A stretch of 64,000 nt of DNA from Mesorhizobium sp. (GTDB taxonomy: Bacteria; Pseudomonadota; Alphaproteobacteria; Rhizobiales; Rhizobiaceae): NCBI RefSeq assembly GCF_004962245.1, contig NZ_SUHQ01000006.1:186001-250000 (forward strand), given 5' to 3'. The notes under the pieces were generated by a model. The model searched no databases. It was not told the origin of the DNA and worked only from the letters and a program-made list of their open reading frames with translations. A program made the translations under genes and the position numbers. Shown here one piece after another: positions 51,617 to 60,621 of this stretch (position 1 is its first letter; every line of letters starts with the position of its first letter).

Positions 51617-52390
51617 ATGGACGCTACCGGCTTGTTCGACCTGACGGGAAAGAAGGCGCTGGTGACGGGCGCCAGCCGTGGCATCGGCCAGGCTATGGCG
51701 GAGGCGCTCTCCGCGGCTGGTGCCGACGTCGCGGTGACCGCTCGCGACGAAACATCCCTTCGTGAGACAGCGGACCGAATTGGCGCTGTCGGCCGAAGGT
51801 CGCTTTGCCGGTCTCTCGACGTGCTCGACACCGATCGCATCCGCGTGGTGGTCGACGAAGTCGCGGAAGCCTTTGGCGGGCTCGACATTCTGGTCAACAA
51901 CGCCGGCTACGAGGAAGTCCGGGCCTCGCTCGACGTGGATGAGGCGGTGTGGGACCGCATCATATCGACCAATCTGAAAGGCGCCTTCTTCTGCGCGCAG
52001 GCCGCGGCGCGGCGGATGTCCGCCGGCAAGAGCGGCGGCGCGATCATCAATCTTTGCTCGCTGACCTCCTATGTCGGCATTCCGACCGCGGTGCCCTACG
52101 GCTCGTCCAAGTCCGGACTTCTGGGCATGACGCGCGCGCTCGCCGCGGAATGGGCATCGCTCGGCATCCGCGTCAACGCCATCGCTCCAGGGTATTTCCA
52201 TACGGCGATGACGGATGTCTTCTATGAGGATCCCGACTGGCAGGCGGCGATGCTGGCCAAGATCCCGCAGCGGCGCTTCGGCACGATGCAGGATCTGGCC
52301 GGAGCCGTCGTGTTCCTTGCGAGCGGGGCATCCGCTTATGTCACCGGGCACTGCCTCCCTGTCGACGGCGGCTACCTAGCATCCATCTGA
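51617..52390 (+). CDS. Short-chain dehydrogenase/reductase
   Basis: 257-residue classical SDR: KALVTGASRGIGQAMAEALS (NAD(P) motif), LDILVNNAGYEEVRASLDVD, INLCSLTSYVGIPTAVPYGS with the catalytic Ser, YGSSKSGLLGMTRALAAEWA with Tyr and Lys, and VTGHCLPVDGGYLASI at the end. Oxidises or reduces a hydroxyl or keto compound. It stands 115 bases before the ABC-transporter operon in the same direction and may supply one oxidation step of that pathway. Confidence 0.9.
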   Translation: MDATGLFDLTGKKALVTGASRGIGQAMAEALSAAGADVAVTARDETSLRETADRIGAVGRRSLCRSLDVLDTDRIRVVVDEVAEAFGGLDILVNNAGYEEVRASLDVDEAVWDRIISTNLKGAFFCAQAAARRMSAGKSGGAIINLCSLTSYVGIPTAVPYGSSKSGLLGMTRALAAEWASLGIRVNAIAPGYFHTAMTDVFYEDPDWQAAMLAKIPQRRFGTMQDLAGAVVFLASGASAYVTGHCLPVDGGYLASI

Positions 52391-52431
52391 GCGACATAGG
52401 TGCGGTGCAACAGGAAGCGTGTAGACCCGAC

Positions 52432-52452
52432 TTGTATATGGTTGTATATACC
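52432..52452. promoter_or_regulatory. HutC-like operator before the transporter operon
   Basis: TTGTATATGGTTGTATATACC contains two TTGTATAT copies ten bases apart. The second gives TGTA-TA-TACC, one mismatch from the HutC consensus TGTA-N2-TACA. It lies 54 bases before the ATPase gene whose operon ends with a HutC-type regulator, so autoregulation is likely. Confidence 0.6.
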
Positions 52453-52505
52453 ACCTCAAACGCTGGGCGTTCTTGCATGCGACCGGCGACGAAAGGGGAA
52501 CCACA

Positions 52506-53654
52506 ATGCAGCAGGAGCCTTTCCGGGCCGTAGCTTCGCACGAAGCGGAAGGCGGCAGGGAAATCGCGGTCGCGGTGCGCAACGTCGGGATGGATTTCGA
52601 CGGGGTTCATGCCGTCAAGAATGCGTCCTTCGATCTGCCGAAGGGCCGGTTCCTCACCATTCTGGGGCCTTCGGGGTCCGGCAAGACGACCCTCCTGCGA
52701 ATGATCGCCGGGTTCCAGACCCCGAGCAGCGGCGAGATCTTCATCAACGGCCAAGCGGTGAGCGCGGTGCCACCGCACAAGCGCTCGATCGGCATGGTCT
52801 TTCAGAGGCTTGCGCTGTTTCCGCATATGACGGCGGCCGAGAATGTCGCCTTCCCGCTGAAGATGCGTCGGCGCGACGCACGCACCATTGCGGACCGCGT
52901 CGAGCGCTATCTCGCGCTGGTCCGGCTCGGGGGCTATGGCGGCAGGCGCATTCACGAACTTTCCGGCGGGCAGCAGCAGCGCGTCGCGATCGCGCGGGCA
53001 TTGGTGTTCGAACCCGACCTGCTGCTTCTCGACGAGCCGCTGGCCGCGCTCGACCGAAAGCTGCGCGAGGAAATGCAGCTCGAATTCCGCCGCATCCAGC
53101 GCGAGCTCGGTGTCACCACGATCAACGTCACCCACGACCAGCGCGAGGCGCTGGTGGTCTCGGACGACATTGTCGTCATGGATCAGGGCGAGATCCAGCA
53201 GAAGGCGCGGCCGATCCACGCCTACCGCCAGCCCCGCAACGCCTTCGTCGCCGACTTCATCGGCGTCACCAACTTCATTGCCGGTACGGTACGGTCCATC
53301 TCGGAAGCAGGCGACGTCTCCATCCTTCGGGGTGATCTGGTGCTTGCCGGAAAGGTCGGCGATCCGGTCAATCCGCCCGCCGAGGGCGGCAAGGCATCGG
53401 GAGCGATCCGCGCAGAACAGATCCGTCTCGCCGGCGATGCTGCTCAGCTGTCGAAGCTCGACTGCGTGTTGGCCGGGACCGTCACCGACACGATCTTCGA
53501 AGGCGAGCGCATGGTCTACGAGGTGGCCTGCGCCGCGATTGGCGACGAGGTCATTCGCGTTTTCGACCATGATCCCGCCGCGCACACGCAGTTCGACATA
53601 GGCGAAGGCGTGTTCCTGGGGTGGAATGCCAGGGACATGCTTGTTTTTCGATAG
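52506..53654 (+). CDS. ABC transporter ATPase, spermidine/putrescine (PotA) type
   Basis: 382 residues: Walker A GPSGSGKTTLL, Q-loop in VFQRLALFPHMTAAENVAFP, signature LSGGQQQRVAIARAL, Walker B LLLLDEPLAALDRKLREEMQ, His loop in NVTHDQREALVVSDDIVVM, and a C-terminal TOBE domain (about 290-380). First gene of a seven-gene operon. AAGGGG precedes ATG 52506. The TOBE domain and companion genes place it in the polyamine/iron/opine importer group; the ligand is not implied. Confidence 0.92.
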   Translation: MQQEPFRAVASHEAEGGREIAVAVRNVGMDFDGVHAVKNASFDLPKGRFLTILGPSGSGKTTLLRMIAGFQTPSSGEIFINGQAVSAVPPHKRSIGMVFQRLALFPHMTAAENVAFPLKMRRRDARTIADRVERYLALVRLGGYGGRRIHELSGGQQQRVAIARALVFEPDLLLLDEPLAALDRKLREEMQLEFRRIQRELGVTTINVTHDQREALVVSDDIVVMDQGEIQQKARPIHAYRQPRNAFVADFIGVTNFIAGTVRSISEAGDVSILRGDLVLAGKVGDPVNPPAEGGKASGAIRAEQIRLAGDAAQLSKLDCVLAGTVTDTIFEGERMVYEVACAAIGDEVIRVFDHDPAAHTQFDIGEGVFLGWNARDMLVFR

Positions 53655-53689
53655 AACCGGAAACCGGTCAAACCCAGAGGAGAATGCAG

Positions 53690-54796
53690 ATGAAGCGCTT
53701 CAAGCCGACATTATCCCATCTTTCCCGCAGAACCTTCCTTCAGGCTACCGCCGCGCTCGGCGGCGCCTCAGCGCTCGGCCTGCGCGGCGCCTATGCGCAG
53801 GAACCGGAAAAGCCGGCGGAGATCATCGTGCGCGCCTGGGGCGGCAGCTGGGTGGACAGCCTAAAGGCCGGCGTGTCCGACAGCTTCACCAAAAAGACGG
53901 GGATTGCCGTCCGTCACGACCTGACCGAAGACAACGAGATCCAGCCCAAGGTCTGGGCCGCCGTGGCGCAGAACCGGGTCCCGCCGATCCACATCAACTG
54001 GGACACCACCACCAACGCCACGAAATCGGCACTGCGCGGCGTGACGGAAGACCTCTCCGACCTGCCGAACCTCGCCAATGTGACGGACCTTGCCAAGCCT
54101 GCCGGCCTGGAAGGCTTCCCGATCGTCAATACGTACGGCTACGTCTATGTGCTAGCCTATCGGCCCGCGGCGTTCCCGGACGGACCGCCCAAGTCCTGGA
54201 AGGATCTTCTCGACCCGAAGTTCAAGGGTCGGCTTGCCTTCTACAATGACGGCATCGGCTTCCATTTCCCAGCACAGGTCGCCGGTGGCGGCAAGCTGGA
54301 GGACATACCCGGCAACATGCAGCCGGCTTGGGATTTCATCACCAAGATGAAGGGGCAGCAGCCGCTGCTCGGGGAGGATCCCGACTTCACCACCTGGTTC
54401 CAGAACGGCGAGATCGACGCCGCCTGCACCATCTCGACCAACGCGCGAGAGGCCCGCAAGAACGGTGTGGAAATCGAATGGGTCGTGCCGGAAGAGGGCG
54501 CGAAGTTCGACACGGACGGTCTGTGGATTCCCAAGGGCCTGCCGGAAAACGAACTCTACTGGGCCAAGCAGTACATCAACCATGCACTGACCAAGGAAGC
54601 CCAGCAGGTCTGGCTGGACGGCCTCGGCTTGCCGGGCGTGGTGCCGGGCCTCACACCGCCTAAGGACCTGGTGGACGATCCGTCCTATCCGACCACCGAA
54701 GAGGATTTCCAGCACCTCATCCGCATCTCGTCGAAGGTCCAGGTCGAGAATGAGAGCGAGTGGTTTTCCAAGTTCAAGGCGATCATGCAGGGTTGA
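53690..54796 (+). CDS. Periplasmic solute-binding protein, PotD family, Tat-exported
   Basis: 368 residues. N-terminus LSRRTFLQATAALGGASALG is a twin-arginine signal with a hydrophobic core, cleavage near AYAQ. The mature part fits family 1/PotD-type binding proteins: VRAWGGSWVDSLKAGVSDSF, NIPPI-type hinge, FPDGPPKSWKDLLDPKFKGR and ISTNAREARKNGVEIEWVVP. Tat export suggests folding in the cytoplasm before transport. GAGGAG lies seven bases before ATG 53690. Follows the ATPase gene by 35 bases. Confidence 0.9.
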   Translation: MKRFKPTLSHLSRRTFLQATAALGGASALGLRGAYAQEPEKPAEIIVRAWGGSWVDSLKAGVSDSFTKKTGIAVRHDLTEDNEIQPKVWAAVAQNRVPPIHINWDTTTNATKSALRGVTEDLSDLPNLANVTDLAKPAGLEGFPIVNTYGYVYVLAYRPAAFPDGPPKSWKDLLDPKFKGRLAFYNDGIGFHFPAQVAGGGKLEDIPGNMQPAWDFITKMKGQQPLLGEDPDFTTWFQNGEIDAACTISTNAREARKNGVEIEWVVPEEGAKFDTDGLWIPKGLPENELYWAKQYINHALTKEAQQVWLDGLGLPGVVPGLTPPKDLVDDPSYPTTEEDFQHLIRISSKVQVENESEWFSKFKAIMQG

Positions 54797-54863
54797 CGCC
54801 GGTCGCCCGGTGCCGCCCCGGCGCGGCACCGACTCCTTCACGACGTCGGAATACGGATTTTTC

Positions 54864-55808
54864 ATGCGGGCAGCCAGGACAGCCTATCCCCTGAAATGGC
54901 GCATCATGGATGCGCTGGAAGGCGTTGCCGCGGCCATCTGGCCGGCGCGGTTCAGGCGCGCTACACCCTATCTGATGCTGCTTCCGGCGGTGCTGCTCGT
55001 CGGGCTGCTGGTGCTCGGTCTCATCCAGATCGCGGATGCGAGCCTGCGCACGCTCGACACCACCACCTTCCAGTTCTCGGACGACTATTCCATCGCCAAT
55101 TTCCAGCGGGCGCTGACCGAGCCGCTGTTCCTCGTTGTCGCGCGGCGCAGCCTCATCGCCGCCCTGATCGTCACGGCGGTGACGCTCGTCTTCGCCTTCC
55201 CCTATGCCTATCTGATGGTGCGCACGGCTTCGCCACGACTGCGCAAGTTCCTGCTGATTGCGCTGTTCCTGCCCTTCTTCATCGGCCAGGTGGTGCGTGC
55301 CTATGGCTGGCTGATCATCCTCGGCAACCAGGGCATGGTGAACGAGGCGCTCGGCCTTGTCGTGGTCGCTCCAATGCGGCTCATCTACAACTATCCCGCC
55401 GTGCTGTTCGGCCTCGTCCAGTACATGCTGCCCTTCGCCGTCCTGATGCTCGCGCCGGCACTCACGGCAATTCCCGAAGAGCTGGAGGCGGCCGCCGGAT
55501 CGCTCGGCGCGAACTGGGTCCGCACGTTCATCCATGTCGTGCTGCCACTCGCTCGTCCGGGCTTCATCGGCGCCGGCGTGGTGGTGCTGACGCTTTCGCT
55601 CACAGATTTCGCGGTCCCAGCGATCCTTGGCGGCGGCTCGCAGGACTTCACCGCCAACGCCATCTACGACCAGTTCTTCCGAACGTCCGACCAGGGCCTC
55701 GGCGCGACGCTGGCGCTTATGCTGGTCGCGCTCGGGTCAATCCTTGTCGGCCTTGTGTTCGCGCTGTTCGGAGCCGGAACGCTCGCCATGGGGAGGTCGC
55801 GGGCGTGA
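54864..55808 (+). CDS. ABC transporter permease, PotB type
   Basis: 314 residues with six to seven hydrophobic segments; after the first helix comes FSDDYSIANFQRAL. The permease coupling motif is EELEAAAGSLGANWVRTFIH (EAA-x3-G). First permease of the importer. ATG 54864 is my choice; the upstream frame from 54750 overlaps the binding-protein end. It overlaps the second permease by GTGA. Confidence 0.88.
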   Translation: MRAARTAYPLKWRIMDALEGVAAAIWPARFRRATPYLMLLPAVLLVGLLVLGLIQIADASLRTLDTTTFQFSDDYSIANFQRALTEPLFLVVARRSLIAALIVTAVTLVFAFPYAYLMVRTASPRLRKFLLIALFLPFFIGQVVRAYGWLIILGNQGMVNEALGLVVVAPMRLIYNYPAVLFGLVQYMLPFAVLMLAPALTAIPEELEAAAGSLGANWVRTFIHVVLPLARPGFIGAGVVVLTLSLTDFAVPAILGGGSQDFTANAIYDQFFRTSDQGLGATLALMLVALGSILVGLVFALFGAGTLAMGRSRA

Positions 55809-56605
55809 GCTATTCGCGCAGCAAATCCGTTGTCCTGTGGACACTGGTGACGATCGCCCTGGTGACGCTTTCGGCACCGACGATCGTGGTGCTCGGCGCT
55901 TCCTTCACCGGCGGCAACATCATCACCTTTCCGCCGGACGGGCTGTCGCTGCGGTGGTACGCGCGCATCTCGCAGGCCTCCGACCTGCGCAACGCTTTCC
56001 TGCGCACGCTCCAGGTCGCGACGGTCTGTACGATCGTTGCCATTCCCGTGGGCACGCTGGCCGGCATCACGCTGGCGAAATATGCGGTGCGTTTCGAGAA
56101 GGCGATCCAGGTCTATCTGCTTTTGCCCTTCACCATCCCGCTGATCGGATCGGGCATCGGCCTCATGCTGATCTTCGGCAAGGCCGGCTTTCTCGGCCAG
56201 CTCTGGCCGGTCGGCATCGCCTGCTGCGTCATCAACCTCCCCTTCATGATCTGGGCGGTCACGGCGAGTGCCACCGGGCTTGACCCGGACCTGGAACTGG
56301 CCGCCGCCAATTGCGGCGCGCCGCCGCTCCAGGTGTTCTTCTCCGTTACCTTGCCGGCGGTGATGCCGGGGGTGATCACCGGCTCGCTGCTGATGTTCAT
56401 CCTTGCGCTCAACGAATTCCTGGTCAGCCTGCTGCTCGTCGATGCGCGCATCGTGACGCTGCCGGTGCTGATCTACAATTCGATCCGCTCGATCATCACA
56501 CCGGACCTTGCCGCGATCTCCGTGGTCTTCATCGCCTGCTCGGCTGTCGCCATCTTTCTGCTCGACAGGCTGGTCGGGCTCGACATCTTCCTGAAATCGA
56601 AATGA
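55805..56605 (+). CDS. ABC transporter permease, PotC type
   Basis: 266 residues with six hydrophobic segments; EAA-type loop DPDLELAAANCGAPPLQVFF, NLPFMIWAVTASATG and GVITGSLLMFILALNEFLVS as in PotC/YdcV permeases. GTG 55805 overlaps the previous stop and GGGGAGG lies upstream in the preceding gene. Fourth gene of the operon. Confidence 0.88.
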   Translation: MSYSRSKSVVLWTLVTIALVTLSAPTIVVLGASFTGGNIITFPPDGLSLRWYARISQASDLRNAFLRTLQVATVCTIVAIPVGTLAGITLAKYAVRFEKAIQVYLLLPFTIPLIGSGIGLMLIFGKAGFLGQLWPVGIACCVINLPFMIWAVTASATGLDPDLELAAANCGAPPLQVFFSVTLPAVMPGVITGSLLMFILALNEFLVSLLLVDARIVTLPVLIYNSIRSIITPDLAAISVVFIACSAVAIFLLDRLVGLDIFLKSK

Positions 56606-56641
56606 GGAATGCCGGCCTGCCGGGCCGGAAAGGGAAATCCT

Positions 56642-57964
56642 ATGCCAAACGTATCGTTCCATGATTTGAGCCAGCTCGATGCCGCTGGTCGCGCGGCATT
56701 AATGCGGCGCTCCGAGACCGATCTCTCCGGCTTTGTGGAAAAGGCCGCACCGATCATCGAGGCGGTCCGGGCCGAAGGCGACGCCGCGCTCGTCCGCTTC
56801 GCCCGCGACCTGGACAAGGCAGATCTCGATGCGTCGCGGCTCAAGGTCAGCCCCACCGAATTCGACGCCGCCTTCGGCATGGTGGACGAGAACGTGGTCG
56901 CCGCCATTCGCTTCGGCATCGACAACATCCGGCATTTCCATGAAGAGCAGAAGCCGGAAGCCATGTGGCTCAAGGAAATGCGGCCCGGCGCCTATGCCGG
57001 GGACCGCTTCACGCCGATCCGCTCGGTGGCGCTCTATGTCCCGCGCGGCAAGGGGGCGTTCCCTTCGGTCACAATGATGACCGCAGTGCCCGCCGTGGTG
57101 GCGGGCGTCCCGGAACTCGCTATCGTCACGCCGCCGGCGCCCGACGGTTCGGTGGACGCAGCGATGCTGGTCGCGGCACGCATCGCCGGCGTCGAAACGG
57201 TCTACAAATGCGGCGGCGCGCAGGCGGTCGCCGCGGTCGCCTACGGCACCGAGACGGTCAAGGCCGCACTCAAGATCGTCGGTCCAGGCAGCCCCTGGGT
57301 CGTCGCGGCCAAGCGGCTGCTTGCCGGAGTGATCGATCCCGGCCTTCCCGCCGGTCCGTCCGAAGCGATCATCCTCGCCGACGACAGCGTGCATGGCGGG
57401 CTGGCCGCGCTCGACCTCCTCATCGAGGCGGAGCATGGGCCGGACTCATCTGCCTATCTGGTGACCCACAGCCGCCGCGCGGCGGAGGAGGCACTGGCGG
57501 CGTTGCCCGAGCACTGGGCACGCATGACCGAGCAGCGGGTAGCGTTCTCCACCGCGGTGCTGACCGGCGCCTCCGGCGGCATCGTGCTGACGGCGTCGAT
57601 CGAGGAGAGCTACCGCTTCATCAACGACTACGCACCGGAGCATCTGGAGATCCTCTCCACCGATCCCTTCGCGCACCTTGGCCACATCACCGAAGCCGCC
57701 GAGGTCCTGATGGGGCCGCACACGCCGGTCTCGATCGGCAATTTCGGGCTAGGCCCCAATGCCGTCCTGCCGACCAGCCGCTGGGCGCGTACCTGCGGGC
57801 CGCTCTCGGTCACGGATTTCATCAAGCGCTCTTCCATCGGCTACGTGACGGCCGCGGCCTATCCGGAGTTCGCGCGCCATGCGCGTACCCTTGCCCGCTA
57901 TGAAGGTTTCTCCTCGCATGAACACGCCGTCTCCGACGTGCGCGACCAATATCTGGTGCGGTAG
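56642..57964 (+). CDS. HisD-family dehydrogenase lacking histidinol-dehydrogenase zinc ligands
   Basis: 440 residues, full length for the histidinol dehydrogenase family (YAGDRFTPIRSVALYVPRGK, VYKCGGAQAVAAVAYGTETV, KIVGPGSPWVVAAKRLLAGV). The catalytic pair in NDYAPEHLEI (E333, H334) is kept. Zinc ligands differ: the Gln of LLSQAEHG is E262, the Asp of SAGDY is N367 (SIGNFGLG) and the His of NHVLPT is A374; H265 and H426 remain. So it is probably not a true HisD but an NAD-dependent oxidase of another alcohol, like the sulfopropanediol 3-dehydrogenase HpsN, a HisD homolog. The operon context (importer, MDR, GntR) supports catabolism. Confidence 0.88.
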   Translation: MPNVSFHDLSQLDAAGRAALMRRSETDLSGFVEKAAPIIEAVRAEGDAALVRFARDLDKADLDASRLKVSPTEFDAAFGMVDENVVAAIRFGIDNIRHFHEEQKPEAMWLKEMRPGAYAGDRFTPIRSVALYVPRGKGAFPSVTMMTAVPAVVAGVPELAIVTPPAPDGSVDAAMLVAARIAGVETVYKCGGAQAVAAVAYGTETVKAALKIVGPGSPWVVAAKRLLAGVIDPGLPAGPSEAIILADDSVHGGLAALDLLIEAEHGPDSSAYLVTHSRRAAEEALAALPEHWARMTEQRVAFSTAVLTGASGGIVLTASIEESYRFINDYAPEHLEILSTDPFAHLGHITEAAEVLMGPHTPVSIGNFGLGPNAVLPTSRWARTCGPLSVTDFIKRSSIGYVTAAAYPEFARHARTLARYEGFSSHEHAVSDVRDQYLVR

Positions 57965-57970
57965 CGGACG

Positions 57971-58975
57971 ATGAAGGCGGCCAGACTCCACGCGGCGGGC
58001 GATTTGCGGGTTGAGGATGTGCCATCTCCCGGCGAACCGGCGCCTGGCTGGGTGCGGCTCAGGGTGACGGCCGCCGGCATCTGCGGCTCCGACCTCCACA
58101 ACTTCCGCACCGGTCAGTGGATCAGCCGCGCGCCGAGCGTCGCCGGGCATGAGTTCGCCGGCGAAGTGACCGCCGTGGGGGCCGAAGTGTCCCAGCTGGC
58201 CATCGGAGACCGGGTCGTCGCCGATTCGCGTTTCTGGTGCGGCGAATGTGCTGCCTGCCGGGCCGGCCTGCACAATGTCTGTGCCAGGCTGGGCTTTGTC
58301 GGCGAGGTCTGCGACGGCGGCTTCGCGGAAGAGACGGAGCTGCCGGCGCGGCTGCTCCTGCGCCACGACCCAGCGCTTGATCCCGCAGTTGCCGCCATGG
58401 CGGAGCCGCTGGCGGTCGCCCTGCACGCAGTGCGGCGGCTGTCGGCCCCGGCCGGGGCGCCGGTGCTTGTCGCCGGCTGCGGCCCGATCGGCGGGTTGGC
58501 TGCGCTCATCCTGTCGCGGGCCGGCGAGAGACCGGTCCTCGTCGCCGACCGCAATGCAGCGCGTGCGGGCCTTGTGGCCGAGGTGACCGGCGCGACCATT
58601 GCCGACCTGGACGCCCTGCCCTGCGATCCCACCCTGCGCCATGCCATCGACGCGACGGGAAGCGTGGCGGTGATGACGCGGCTGCTCGATCTTTTGGCCG
58701 GCGGTGGCACGCTGGCGCTGGTCGGCATTTCGCATGGCCGCCTCGATCTCGACCCGAACCTCCTGGTCGAGCGCGAGATCGCACTGGTCGGCTGCCATGC
58801 CTTTGCCGACGAACTGGCCCCGGCCGTCGCGATGCTTGGTGATCTCGCCCCCGCGCTGTCGCGCTTCGTGGCCGAGGAGATCGCGATCGGCGAGATTCCC
58901 GCCGCCTACCAGCGCCTGATCGCGGGCGCGAGCGGCGGCCTGAAGACCATCGTCCGAATGGAGACAGGACGATGA
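57971..58975 (+). CDS. Zinc-dependent MDR alcohol/polyol dehydrogenase
   Basis: 334 residues. Catalytic zinc: AAGICGSDLHNF and APSVAGHEFAGEV. Structural zinc lobe: CGECAACRAGLHNVC. NAD-binding VLVAGCGPIGGLAALILSRA. Fits the threonine/sorbitol/L-idonate dehydrogenase branch. Starts six bases after the HisD-like gene and overlaps the GntR gene by four, so it is the sixth gene of the operon. Probably a second oxidation step on the same substrate family. Confidence 0.9.
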   Translation: MKAARLHAAGDLRVEDVPSPGEPAPGWVRLRVTAAGICGSDLHNFRTGQWISRAPSVAGHEFAGEVTAVGAEVSQLAIGDRVVADSRFWCGECAACRAGLHNVCARLGFVGEVCDGGFAEETELPARLLLRHDPALDPAVAAMAEPLAVALHAVRRLSAPAGAPVLVAGCGPIGGLAALILSRAGERPVLVADRNAARAGLVAEVTGATIADLDALPCDPTLRHAIDATGSVAVMTRLLDLLAGGGTLALVGISHGRLDLDPNLLVEREIALVGCHAFADELAPAVAMLGDLAPALSRFVAEEIAIGEIPAAYQRLIAGASGGLKTIVRMETGR

Positions 58976-59784
58976 TCAAGCTTCCCGAGACCGCCGGGCC
59001 GCTCTATGAAAAAGTCAAGGACTACGTGCTCGGCAACATCGGCAGCGGCAAATGGCCGAAGGACCGGAGGCTGCCTTCCGAGAACGAGCTGGTCGCCACG
59101 CTCGGCATCTCGCGGATGACCGTGCACCGGGCGCTGAGGGAGCTGACCTCGGAAGGCCACCTCCTGCGCATCCAGGGCGTAGGCACCTTTGTGGCGCCGC
59201 CGAAACCGCAATCTGCCCTCATCGAAATCAGGAACATCGCTGGCGAGATCGCCGCGCGCGGCGGACGCCACAGGGCCGAGGTCGTCATCGTCGAGAAGAT
59301 CCGCAACCCGGGACTGGACCTCGTCGTCACCTTCGAATTCATGCGCCGCAGACCGGTCGCCCATTCGATCATCGTGCATTTCGAGGACGAGGTGCCCGTC
59401 CAACTCGAGGAGCGCTTCGTCAATCCGGCTCCCGCACCGGACTATCACCGGCAAGATTTCGTTGCGACCACCACCTACGACTATCTGCAGCGGGCGACGC
59501 CGCTGACGGAGGTGGAGCACGTGATCTCGGCCGTCGCCGCCGACGAAATGGCCGCCCGCCGGTTGATGATCCGGCCAGGCGACCCCTGCCTGCTCCTGCA
59601 TCGGCGGACCTGTTCGGGCGCGATTGTCGCCACCGTCAACAAGCTCACCTATGTCGGCAGCCGCTATTCGTTGGGCAGCCGCTACGCGCCCTCGCCCGCC
59701 GTATGGGCAAGGACCCGCTGCGAAGCCGAGGCGGTGGCGCTTCTTATCTCGGGCACAGCGCGCGACGGTTCATCCATGCCATGA
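58972..59784 (+). CDS. HutC-type GntR regulator
   Basis: 270 residues: GntR winged helix GPLYEKVKDYVLGNIGSGKW and RLPSENELVATLGISRMTVH with RALRELTSEGHLLRIQGVGT, then a UTRA/chorismate-lyase-fold ligand domain (EIRNIAGEIAARGGRHRAEV, SIIVHFEDEVPVQLEERFVN, TTTYDYLQRATPLTEVEHVI). Close to HutC, the histidine-utilisation repressor, but there are no hut genes here. The ligand domain probably senses the imported compound or a product. Overlaps the MDR gene by ATGA. Confidence 0.9.
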   Translation: MIKLPETAGPLYEKVKDYVLGNIGSGKWPKDRRLPSENELVATLGISRMTVHRALRELTSEGHLLRIQGVGTFVAPPKPQSALIEIRNIAGEIAARGGRHRAEVVIVEKIRNPGLDLVVTFEFMRRRPVAHSIIVHFEDEVPVQLEERFVNPAPAPDYHRQDFVATTTYDYLQRATPLTEVEHVISAVAADEMAARRLMIRPGDPCLLLHRRTCSGAIVATVNKLTYVGSRYSLGSRYAPSPAVWARTRCEAEAVALLISGTARDGSSMP

Positions 59785-60049
59785 GCGCTTCGACCTATCG
59801 CCCAGCAGCACCAAGTGGGCCCTCTTCCTGATGGGCTTCAATTCGGTACCGAAACCGGCATCGATTGGGACTGAAGTGCGTTTCTTCGTGCCGCTGATGA
59901 GCAGGCTTGTAGCAGCCACCTGCTACCAACGACATGGACTTTGGCGCTATCTAATATGAATGGCGTATCTCACTGAGGCAGTGTAGGCTTTGCCTGACAA
60001 GAAGAATGAGCCGTACAAACGGCAACGCTGATCGAATCTGGGAGGATTC

Positions 60050-60523
60050 ATGGTTGAGATCATCTCCAAGCGGGATGGCCCGCGGCGCGAGGACGTACAA
60101 GTCAAAAGACTGATCGAGCAGAACCGCTCGACCATCGTTCGCCTTGCCGACCAGATCAGCGGCGGCGGCTATTCGGCTTCCAGGAAGCCACGCCAGCAAC
60201 CGAAGGCGGCAGGCCTGATCATCCATGTGGGGAGCAGCAAGACACCTGCGGCCGACGCCAAGCCATCCATCCAAGTCACCATGAACGGCCGGGTGATCTC
60301 AAAGGACCAGAACACAGGCCGCCAGCTTCACCATATCGGCGACATCCGCAATCGAGGCGAGGACCAGATCTTCGTCCTGGCGACGAAGCAGAATGGCTTC
60401 TTCTCGCCGGTCGACGAAACCGTCGCCGAGGCGCTCGCCGACCTGGACGGGTCCCGCCTCGCCGCCGCCTATACCGAAGAACAGCTTGCCGCCGACATCG
60501 GCGCGAGACTCGGCATCAACTGA
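60050..60523 (+). CDS. Conserved hypothetical protein
   Basis: 157 residues, soluble and basic at the N-terminus: EIISKRDGPRREDVQVKRLI, then IVRLADQISGGGYSASRKPR and EQLAADIGARLGIN at the end. GGGAGG lies before ATG 60050. I do not recognise the family; the pattern is common in rhizobia. No clear link with the operon to its left, 265 bases away, which shows no other gene. Confidence 0.65.
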   Translation: MVEIISKRDGPRREDVQVKRLIEQNRSTIVRLADQISGGGYSASRKPRQQPKAAGLIIHVGSSKTPAADAKPSIQVTMNGRVISKDQNTGRQLHHIGDIRNRGEDQIFVLATKQNGFFSPVDETVAEALADLDGSRLAAAYTEEQLAADIGARLGIN

Positions 60524-60621
60524 CGAGCAGACGCTCGCACGTGTGCACGTCCAATCCGCGATAGCATTCGAACATAACAGCATACAGCAGTGGCATACCT
60601 CAAAGGTTCTGTGATGACTGG

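Noticed and set aside
52341..53585. 414-codon minus-strand ORF
   Set aside because: Antisense to the PotA-type ATPase gene, a common artefact in high-GC DNA.
52341..59784. The transporter operon as a histidine-utilisation (hut) locus
   Set aside because: HutC-type regulator and HisD-family enzyme suggest histidine at first sight, but no hutU, hutH, hutI or hutG is present and the HisD-like protein lacks the histidinol zinc ligands.
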